A DNA stretch of 5,380 bases from Competibacteraceae bacterium UBA2792 (GTDB lineage: Bacteria > Pseudomonadota > Gammaproteobacteria > Competibacterales > Competibacteraceae), in NCBI GenBank assembly GCA_002352125.1, contig DEHU01000285.1:1-5380 (forward strand). The letters are read 5' to 3'. Position numbers and translations under genes: made by a program. This document shows, piece by piece, positions 1 to 4,875 of the stretch. Each line of letters opens with the position of its first letter. Position 1 is the stretch's first letter. The notes beneath the pieces were generated by a model that saw nothing but the letters and a program-made list of their open reading frames with translations, was not told where the DNA came from and did not search any database.

Positions 1-1267
1 CGATGATGGCGATGCCGAGTGCCATGCCCAGTTCGGTGGCGGTTTCGGACGTGGCGGAGGCTGCGCCGGTCTTGTTGGGCGGCGCCGAACCGATCACGAG
101 ATCGGTGCCCAGAATCATCATCGGCATCACGCCCATTCCCATCAGCAGGGTGCCGCCGACCAGCAGCCATACCGACGCCGGTCCGCCGACCAGCATCATC
201 GCGCCCAAACCCGGCACCGCCAGCAGCAGGCCCAGGCTCACCAGCCGCGATGGCGCCATCCGCCCGGCCAGGCGGGGCACGAACATGGACGCGGCCACCT
301 GCCCGAGTGCCGGCGGCAGCATCACGATGCCGGCCTGCAGCGGCGACAGGCCGGCCACGCCCTGAAGGTACTGGAACACCATCAGCCAGGCGCCGGAAAG
401 CGACAGGATCGTCAGCATCATTGCCGCCACCGAGACCGAGAAGCCGCGGTTGGCGAACAGGCCGAGGTCGAACATCGGCTGTTCGAGCCGCTGCTGGCGG
501 CGAATGAACACGGCACCGATCGCAAGCCCGGCGACGATGGCCGCCACCGGCAGGAGCCCGATACCGTCGCGCGCCAGCGTCTTGATGCCGAAGATGACGG
601 CCAGGATCATGCCGATGCATTGCAGTGCGCTGGGCAGATCCAGGGGGCCGGCCGCCTCGTCGCGGAATTCCGGCAACAGCAGCGGCCCGGCGATCAGCAG
701 CAACAGCATCACCGGCACGCCCAGCAGGAAGACCGTGTTCCAGGGGAAGAACTCCAGAATTACCCCGCCGACCAGCGGCCCGATCGCGCTGCCGAAGATG
801 AAACCGTTTATCCATACCGTGATCGCGAGCCTGCGCTCGCTTTCGTCATGGAACATATTGCGGATCAGCGACAGCGTGGAAGGCATCAGGGTTGCGCCGG
901 CGATGCCGAGCAGGGCGCGCGTCGCGATCAGCATCCCCGAACTGGTCGAGAAGGCCGCCAGCACCGAGGCCACGCCGAACGCGAAAGCGCCGTACAACAG
1001 CAGCTTGCGGCGCCCGATGCGATCGCCGAGCGTGCCCATGGTGATCAGGAAGCCGGCGATCATGAACCCGTAGATGTCCAGGATCCACAACAGCGCGGTA
1101 CTGCTGGGCCGCAGGTCCGCGGCCAGGTGCGGGGCGGCGAGATGCAGCACGGTGAGGTCGAGCGCGAGCAGCAGCGTGGGCAGGACGAGCACTGCCAGGC
1201 CCCACCACTCGCGCCGGCCGGCGCGACGCGGGTGTGCCGTGTGGGATGGAGCGGTCATGGAGGGCAT
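1..1267 (-). CDS. DHA2-type MFS multidrug exporter (SmvA/QacA-like), C-terminus beyond window edge
   Basis: This is a proton-coupled inner-membrane exporter of the 14-helix drug:H+ antiporter family, likely moving cationic biocides, dyes or paraquat-like compounds; the substrate is inferred from the family only. The visible 422 residues show a TM1 acidic motif (LALDLTV, Asp37), TM2 WILDIYGF (Asp64), MFS motif A at about 79-89 (TLGDRIGRRKL), the antiporter motif GSAIGPLVGG at 159-168, and a late SETATELG segment (Glu408, Glu412) resembling the acidic helix of QacA-type pumps. Full-length relatives are about 480-510 residues, so roughly 60-90 residues are missing at the left edge. The chosen ATG (1267) has a weak AGGCGA 7 nt upstream; ATG at 1258 is an alternative. 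It lies 81 bp downstream of the metal exporter on the same strand, so the two may be cotranscribed. The family call is firm; the substrate is open. Confidence 0.92.
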   Translation of the reverse strand, partial: MPSMTAPSHTAHPRRAGRREWWGLAVLVLPTLLLALDLTVLHLAAPHLAADLRPSSTALLWILDIYGFMIAGFLITMGTLGDRIGRRKLLLYGAFAFGVASVLAAFSTSSGMLIATRALLGIAGATLMPSTLSLIRNMFHDESERRLAITVWINGFIFGSAIGPLVGGVILEFFPWNTVFLLGVPVMLLLLIAGPLLLPEFRDEAAGPLDLPSALQCIGMILAVIFGIKTLARDGIGLLPVAAIVAGLAIGAVFIRRQQRLEQPMFDLGLFANRGFSVSVAAMMLTILSLSGAWLMVFQYLQGVAGLSPLQAGIVMLPPALGQVAASMFVPRLAGRMAPSRLVSLGLLLAVPGLGAMMLVGGPASVWLLVGGTLLMGMGVMPMMILGTDLVIGSAPPNKTGAASATSETATELGMALGIAII

Positions 1268-1298
1268 CGGGCATTCGCCTGGCAGGAGCAGGAGCGCG

Positions 1299-1328
1299 AT
1301 TATGGCCAGCCCGCGCCGAGCCCGCCAG
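1299..1328 (-). promoter_or_regulatory. possible sigma70 promoter for the MFS exporter
   Basis: In the 81-bp gap between the metal exporter stop and the drug exporter start, the minus strand reads CATAAT (1299-1304, five of six matches to a -10 box). CTGGCG (1323-1328) lies 18 bp upstream as a weak -35 (three of six matches). If real, the drug pump can be expressed independently of the metal-regulated promoter. The weak -35 makes this a modest call. Confidence 0.3.
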
Positions 1329-1348
1329 CGCCAAGTGCGAAAACGCGA

Positions 1349-2296
1349 TCAGGACGCGGCCGGCGGCGGCCGGTTGATCTCGATCGTCACATGCACCAGT
1401 TCTTCGTGAATGGCCAAGCGCTGGCGGAAATCCGACGGGGTGGCGTCGGTGCCGGTCGCGATGCACAGAATGCAGGCGTACTTGCCCCTGCCGACCTGCC
1501 AGACGTGCAGATCGGTGATGCGGGCATCCGAATCGCCGGTCTCGATGGCCTCTCGAACTTCGGCCACCACTGGCGCATCCATCTGCGCGTCGAGCAGGAT
1601 GCGGCTGGTATCGCGCAGCAATCCGCCGGCCCAGATCGCGACCAGGGCGGAGCCGACGATGCCCATGGCCGGGTCGAGCCAGCTCGCGCCCCACAGTTTG
1701 CCGCCGAACAAGGCGACGATCGCGAGGATCGAAGTTGCGGCGTCCGCAAGCACATGCAGGTAGGCCGAGCGCAGATTGAGGTCGTCGTGGCGGTGGTCGT
1801 CGTCATGGTGGTGTTGATGCCCGTGCGCGTGATGGTGGTCGCCACCCCTGAGCAGCCATGCGCAGATCAGATTCACCGCCAGCCCGAGCGCCGCTATCGC
1901 GATCGCCTGGTCGTAGTGGATCGGCGACGGCGCGATCAAGCGTGAAATCGACTCGTACAGCATCAGGCCGGCCACCCCCACCAGGAGCAGCGCGCTGGTG
2001 TAGCCGGCCAGGATCTCGATCTTCCAGGTGCCGAACGCGAAACGGGCATCGTGTGCGAAGCGGCGCGCCGAAGCATAGGCGAACAGTGCCAGACCCAGCG
2101 CGAGCGCATGCGAACTCATGTGCCAGCCGTCGGCGAGCAGCGCCATCGAGTTGAACACGTAGCCCCCCACGATTTCGATCACCATCATCGCGGTGGTCAG
2201 CAGCACGGCGCGCAAAGTGTTGCGTTCCGCCAGAGGGTTGCCCCGGTCGAATACGTGGCTATGTGTCCATTCGTCGGAAGAGGCGGCTTGCGACAT
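1349..2296 (-). CDS. dmeF: CDF-family divalent metal exporter, DmeF type (Co/Ni/other divalent cations)
   Basis: This is an inner-membrane cation diffusion facilitator exporting divalent metal ions from the cytoplasm in exchange for protons. The 315-residue protein has about six helices (roughly 28-48, 50-75, 95-115, 129-149, 176-198, 205-226). TM2 carries HMSSH (His59, His63) and TM5 carries HVLAD (His181, Asp185), giving a three-His/one-Asp transport site instead of the HxxxD plus HxxxD of zinc exporters such as ZitB. The TM4-TM5 loop (153-172) is a dense His/Asp metal-binding stretch. The C-terminal cytoplasmic domain (about 235-309) has the usual CDF regulatory fold pattern, including TDLHVWQVG. 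The N-terminal HVFDRGNP and the SMALLADGWHMSSHA signature match DmeF proteins as I know them. The ATG at 2296 lacks a strong Shine-Dalgarno sequence but fits the family N-terminus. It is divergent from an RcnR/DmeR-type regulator. Ni/Co preference is inferred from that partner. Confidence 0.92.
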   Translation of the reverse strand: MSQAASSDEWTHSHVFDRGNPLAERNTLRAVLLTTAMMVIEIVGGYVFNSMALLADGWHMSSHALALGLALFAYASARRFAHDARFAFGTWKIEILAGYTSALLLVGVAGLMLYESISRLIAPSPIHYDQAIAIAALGLAVNLICAWLLRGGDHHHAHGHQHHHDDDHRHDDLNLRSAYLHVLADAATSILAIVALFGGKLWGASWLDPAMGIVGSALVAIWAGGLLRDTSRILLDAQMDAPVVAEVREAIETGDSDARITDLHVWQVGRGKYACILCIATGTDATPSDFRQRLAIHEELVHVTIEINRPPPAAS

Positions 2297-2322
2297 GGTA
2301 GATTCTGCTCGGCGGTAAGGAG

Positions 2323-2349
2323 TTTACATACTATACCCCAGTATATATC
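2323..2349 (+). promoter_or_regulatory. predicted promoter of the regulator gene
   Basis: TTTACA (2323-2328) matches the -35 consensus at five of six positions. The best -10 candidates are TATATC (2344-2349, 15-bp spacer, short) and TATCCA (2346-2351, 17-bp spacer, poorer match). The operator lies in the spacer, so autoregulation is expected. The leader would be very short, about 10-15 nt. Confidence 0.35.
2328..2345. promoter_or_regulatory. RcnR/DmeR-type operator in the divergent promoter region
   Basis: The minus strand of 2329-2343 reads TACTGGGGTATAGTA, that is TACT-N7-AGTA with a four-G run. The characterised E. coli RcnR site is TACT-G6-N-AGTA, with the same half-sites and spacing. 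A second nested palindrome, TATAC-CCCA-GTATA, spans 2332-2345. The site overlaps the predicted -10 of the metal exporter and lies between the predicted promoter elements of the regulator. One bound tetramer could therefore repress both genes until metal binds. The match was seen directly; the function is inferred. Confidence 0.75.
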
Positions 2350-2359
2350 CATGAAACAA
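2330..2359 (-). promoter_or_regulatory. predicted promoter of the metal exporter
   Basis: The minus strand carries TTGTTT (2354-2359, -35) and TATAGT (2330-2335, -10) separated by 18 bp. Transcription would begin near 2323, leaving a leader of about 27 nt. The -10 box is contained within the RcnR-like operator half-site, consistent with repression by promoter occlusion. Confidence 0.5.
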
Positions 2360-2367
2360 AGGAGAGG
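2358..2367 (+). promoter_or_regulatory. ribosome binding site of the regulator
   Basis: AAAGGAGAGG places a GGAG core 5 nt before the ATG at 2370. This is a strong Shine-Dalgarno sequence and fixes the regulator start. It contrasts with the weak site before the divergent exporter. Confidence 0.75.
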
Positions 2368-2369
2368 CG

Positions 2370-2645
2370 ATGGCGCACACCATCCGCAACCAGAAGCAGT
2401 TGCTGACCCGTGTTCGACGGATCAAGGGGCAGGCCGAAGCGCTGGAGAAGGCGCTGAGCCAGCAAGCCGAATGCGCGGCCGTGCTGCAGCAGATCGCGGC
2501 GATTCGCGGCGCGGTGAATGGATTGATGGCCGAAGTGTTGGAGGGACATATCCGCGAACACCTCGGACGAATGGATGCGTCCGAGCGCGAACGCGCGGAC
2601 GACGTCGAACAGGTCGTCCGCGCCCTGCGCGCCTACATGAAATGA
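2370..2645 (+). CDS. dmeR: CsoR/RcnR/FrmR-family metal-responsive repressor, DmeR/RcnR-like
   Basis: This is a small all-helical DNA-binding repressor, expected to work as a tetramer and to release its operator when metal binds. The 91-residue length is normal for the family. Much of the body resembles FrmR (LTRVRRIKGQ at 12-21, the VLQQIAAIRGAVNGLMAEVL region at 38-57), with basic residues Arg14, Arg16, Arg17 and Lys19 in the DNA-facing first helix. The ligand positions are those of the nickel/cobalt sensor RcnR: His3, Cys35, His60 and His64. Formaldehyde sensor FrmR lacks His3 and has Glu at 64, so a metal sensor is favoured. It is divergent from a DmeF-type exporter with an RcnR-like operator between them; no formaldehyde-detoxification gene is nearby. 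In some alphaproteobacteria dmeR and dmeF form one operon, so the divergent layout differs. The exact metal is inferred. Confidence 0.88.
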   Translation: MAHTIRNQKQLLTRVRRIKGQAEALEKALSQQAECAAVLQQIAAIRGAVNGLMAEVLEGHIREHLGRMDASERERADDVEQVVRALRAYMK

Positions 2646-2815
2646 TGGACCGGGCCGGAGTCGGTCTGACTGGGGCGCAGAACGGCAATGAACGGCGCGT
2701 GGTGATGTGGCGGCGACAGCGTGCTGAAGAAAACTGCCTGTCGCCGGTGTGGCCTACCCGCCTGCCGGGCCACCCCGTCGCCATGGCTGATCTCCGGGAG
2801 CGCCACTTTGAGTGA
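2646..2815. other. intergenic region between convergent genes
   Basis: This 170-bp stretch separates the regulator and methyltransferase stop codons. I found no credible gene in it: the open frames that cross it lack ribosome sites and protein-like composition. It retains the GC-rich character of the left-hand genes, so the compositional change to the AT-richer insert falls close to the methyltransferase stop. It contains the hairpin listed separately and the short palindrome CTCCGGGAG (about 2792-2800). Confidence 0.6.
2711..2746. terminator. strong inverted repeat, possible bidirectional transcription end
   Basis: CGGCGACAG (2711-2719) and CTGTCGCCG (2738-2746) form a perfect 9-bp stem around an 18-nt loop. 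It sits between two convergent genes where a terminator is expected. Neither side has a T-run, so it is not a classical intrinsic terminator. It could instead be an RNA-stability hairpin or a protein-binding site. Confidence 0.35.
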
Positions 2816-4030
2816 TCATGTCAGGCCGAGGTAGACGTCGAAAGTTTGATGCAGGCCGCTTGTAACGCGGCACTTTACAACCGATTTCTTCGGGAATGCG
2901 CCAATGGGCAGGTCCACCTTAAAGTGCACCGGCCTGGATTGAATGCCCGGAAAGTATTTCGCAATCTCGCCCGTATCATCGGGTGTGGTGTAAACGGTAT
3001 CGATGGCGCGACCGCCAACGATTACCGTGACGTTCTCAATCTCAGATTCTGCGCCAATATTCAATGCCCAGCCGGACCCCATGAATCTATCGCCATCACG
3101 TTTTGCGAACAAAGATCCACCGATGGGCGAAGGCTGCAGTTGAAATCCAGCCCAGGATGCCGCATTGGATTTCGGGACGACGTAAAGATCTTGATTCTCA
3201 TAGAGGCCCTTGAAATATCGTCGATACACCTTGCCTGGTCCGCATGCCTGTTCAATCGCCTCCCGTACATAGCCTTCCGAAACATATGTCATTCCGTAGA
3301 TATCGTGCGAAAGGCTAGCGCTTTCGCTCGAACGGTCATAGACGAAATCTGCAGCCGTGTTTGGAGCCAGATGCACGTCATGTACACTGAACGCAATGAA
3401 CCCGTCCGGTGAAAGCATTCGGAACAGGCGATCGAGCCAGCCCACGAAAAGATCTTTGGGGAGATGGCTGAACAGGGAACCCACGAATATGACGTCAAAC
3501 TTGGATATCAGCGCAAAATCCTCGGGTTTTGCCACTGAATATATACCGGTCATCCCATTCTTTTCGTTTTGCCAATCTACTGCACCGCGGTATATGTCGG
3601 AGACGACTGTTCTATCCGTCGGGTGCCTCATTACGAGATGGCGCGTAAAGCGGCCATATCCACAGGCAAATTCAAGTATTGACTTGTTTGCGAACTCATC
3701 CCCAAAATTGAACCTGATCAACTGGCTAAGTGCGTCCAGCATTCGCTTTCCCGATTGCATGTATGCAAGGTACGCATCCCCCACATTCGCGTAGCCGGGG
3801 ACGATCGCCTTGTAGAACATTTCGTCATCCTTAGCGATTTCATCATTAAACCGGCCTGGATCGGAGTAATTACTCAGAATAAAATCCTTGAAAAAGGATC
3901 GATGCGGTTCCTGGATGACAGAAGAATCCACGGTTTGATTCCATTGTGAGTGATCTGATACAGATTCGGGTATACGCTGCCTGTTCCGGTTCGCCGATGG
4001 CATCGGACAAATGACCATAACATCGATCAT
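2816..4030 (-). CDS. class I SAM-dependent methyltransferase with C-terminal beta-rich domain; start uncertain
   Basis: This is a Rossmann-fold methyltransferase, probably acting on a sugar or glycan intermediate in the cytoplasm; the substrate is unknown. From the ATG at 4030 it is 404 residues. SAM-binding motif I is SILEFACGYGRFTRHL at 117-132, an acidic residue ends strand 2 (VVSDIY, Asp145), KFDVIFVGSLFSHLP lies at 177-191, and FRMLSPDGFIAFSVHD at 203-218. Preceding DEMF and YMQSGKRML segments resemble a methyltransferase family common in surface-polysaccharide loci. Residues 286-404 form an extra domain with GSGWALNIG, VGGRAIDT and KVDLPIGAF segments, resembling beta-sandwich domains attached to glycan-modifying enzymes. 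No start has a good Shine-Dalgarno sequence except ATG 3820 (TAAGGA, 7 nt upstream), which would lose the DEMF-proximal region. The frame stays open upstream to 4492, so the 5' end may be longer or truncated. GC content is near 50%, with many ATA, CGA and AGA codons, suggesting transfer. Confidence 0.8.
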   Translation of the reverse strand: MIDVMVICPMPSANRNRQRIPESVSDHSQWNQTVDSSVIQEPHRSFFKDFILSNYSDPGRFNDEIAKDDEMFYKAIVPGYANVGDAYLAYMQSGKRMLDALSQLIRFNFGDEFANKSILEFACGYGRFTRHLVMRHPTDRTVVSDIYRGAVDWQNEKNGMTGIYSVAKPEDFALISKFDVIFVGSLFSHLPKDLFVGWLDRLFRMLSPDGFIAFSVHDVHLAPNTAADFVYDRSSESASLSHDIYGMTYVSEGYVREAIEQACGPGKVYRRYFKGLYENQDLYVVPKSNAASWAGFQLQPSPIGGSLFAKRDGDRFMGSGWALNIGAESEIENVTVIVGGRAIDTVYTTPDDTGEIAKYFPGIQSRPVHFKVDLPIGAFPKKSVVKCRVTSGLHQTFDVYLGLT

Positions 4031-4243
4031 GATACCAAGATTTTGCCAATCTAGGCGTATGACATTATGCGCCGTCGTCCACCGGCCCGTTTCGTAGTCG
4101 ATAGCGAAAACCAGACCGTGTTGGGATGTTCGAATGATTACATCGAGTTTGGGGTAACGATATATGCGTAATTGTGGTAGCCCGGTAATCCCTGCGTCGC
4201 CGTTCAACCTGGAAGCAGATCCGAAGCCCTTCCGTGAAGAAAC
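4031..4243 (-). other. AT-richer upstream segment, open in the methyltransferase frame; possible lost 5' coding part
   Basis: This 213-bp stretch lies between the two divergent genes. Read on the minus strand in the methyltransferase frame it has 71 codons without a stop and a protein-like composition (for example LDVIIRTSQHGLVFAIDYE), but contains no ATG or GTG codon. TTG at 4207 is the only plausible unconventional start, without a convincing ribosome site. I could not recognise a domain. It could be the remnant of a longer N-terminal region, or the promoter region of both genes. No convincing promoter for either direction was found. Confidence 0.4.
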
Positions 4244-4816
4244 ATGAAAATCCACGGTACCCTGAGCAAATGGAACGACGATCGCGGCTTTGGCTTCATT
4301 ACACCCGCGCAGGGCGGCGCGGAGATTTTCGTGCATGTTTCGGCTTTCCCGCGTGACGGGCAGCGACCGCGCGTAGGCGAAATCCTGGGTTTCGAGATCG
4401 AGACCGGCCCGGATGGGCGCAAGCGGGCAACGGCGTTGACCAGGCCGCAGCGGGCGTCGTCCGCCCGCCCCGCGCCCCGCCCGCCGGCGCAATCCCGCCC
4501 CAGGCGTGGTCTGTTCGGACGTTTGCTGCCGTTGTTGGTGATCGCGTTGTTGGCAGTTGGCTATGACCGCTTTGGTGGCGATTTCATGGCCTGGTACACC
4601 CCGGACAGCTCAGTCAATCTGGATGGTGCAGTGTCGCCGTTCACCCGTACGCCGGTAGCCGAAACGCCGCGGGCGAGTGCGTTTCGCTGCGATGGCCGTA
4701 CGCATTGTTCGCAGATGACTTCTTGCGAGGAGGCGACTTATTTCCAGAGAAACTGCCCAGGCACGCTGATGGACGGCGATAACGATGGCATACCATGCGA
4801 AGCGCAATGGTGCTGA
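4244..4816 (+). CDS. cold-shock domain / transmembrane helix / excalibur domain fusion protein
   Basis: Residues 1-66 form a cold-shock (CspA-type) nucleic-acid-binding domain with RNP1 (KWNDDRGFGFI, 9-19) and RNP2 (IFVHVSAF, 28-35). A Pro/Ala/Arg-rich linker (67-88) ends in RPRR, followed by one transmembrane helix (about 90-107). A variable stretch leads to an excalibur domain (147-190) with six cysteines (149, 155, 161, 171, 185, 190) and the Asp-rich loop DGDNDGIPCE (177-186), a calcium-loop-like pattern. Basic residues before the helix suggest the cold-shock domain stays in the cytoplasm and the excalibur domain is in the periplasm, where its cysteines could form disulfides. Similar fusions occur in gammaproteobacteria, but I know of no established function. 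The start follows a weak GTGAAGAA element and fits the cold-shock N-terminus exactly. Composition is GC-rich, unlike the DNA immediately upstream. Confidence 0.88.
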   Translation: MKIHGTLSKWNDDRGFGFITPAQGGAEIFVHVSAFPRDGQRPRVGEILGFEIETGPDGRKRATALTRPQRASSARPAPRPPAQSRPRRGLFGRLLPLLVIALLAVGYDRFGGDFMAWYTPDSSVNLDGAVSPFTRTPVAETPRASAFRCDGRTHCSQMTSCEEATYFQRNCPGTLMDGDNDGIPCEAQWC

Positions 4817-4817
4817 A

Positions 4818-4845
4818 ACCGGGCCGGCGCCGTCCTCAGCCCGGT
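4818..4845. terminator. GC-rich hairpin between convergent genes
   Basis: ACCGGGC (4818-4824) and GCCCGGT (4839-4845) form a perfect 7-bp stem with a 14-nt loop, immediately after the cold-shock/excalibur stop and before the converging pirin stop. No U-run follows on the plus side and only three Ts follow on the minus side. It is a plausible but non-classical bidirectional terminator. Confidence 0.45.
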
Positions 4846-4875
4846 CCCGCGAGCACGATGCCATACCGATCGTCG

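Noticed and set aside
1357..1374. GC-only palindromic run near the metal exporter end
   Set aside because: It encodes the Pro/Ala-rich tail of the exporter and is explained by GC-rich codons.
846..1694. 282-codon minus-strand frame spanning both exporters
   Set aside because: It is out of frame with both genes and made of Arg/Ala/His/Pro-rich sequence, while the other frame gives clear membrane-protein motifs.
1795..1840. Repeated GTG/CAT-type triplets resembling a simple repeat
   Set aside because: They encode the functional His/Asp-rich loop of the metal exporter.
620..1945. 441-codon open frame on the plus strand
   Set aside because: It is antisense to the metal and drug exporters, is rich in Gln, Arg and Gly with no domain pattern, and has no ribosome site. 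It reflects GC-rich third positions of the real genes.
2051..2815. 254-codon plus-strand frame covering the regulator and the intergenic gap
   Set aside because: It overlaps the well-supported 91-residue regulator in another frame and has low-complexity composition.
2846..3412. 188-codon plus-strand frame antisense to the methyltransferase
   Set aside because: It has no recognisable domain or ribosome site, and the opposite strand carries unmistakable SAM-binding motifs.
2809..3955. 9-bp direct repeat TGAGTGATC at 2809-2817 and 3947-3955 as possible target-site duplication
   Set aside because: One copy is at the methyltransferase stop, but the other is inside the gene, and dozens of 9-bp matches are expected by chance in a window this long.
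2816..4492. Full 558-residue version of the methyltransferase starting at 4492
   Set aside because: Its first 83 residues are antisense to the cold-shock domain coding region and are Arg/Pro/Gly-rich at first, so the true gene cannot reasonably begin there.
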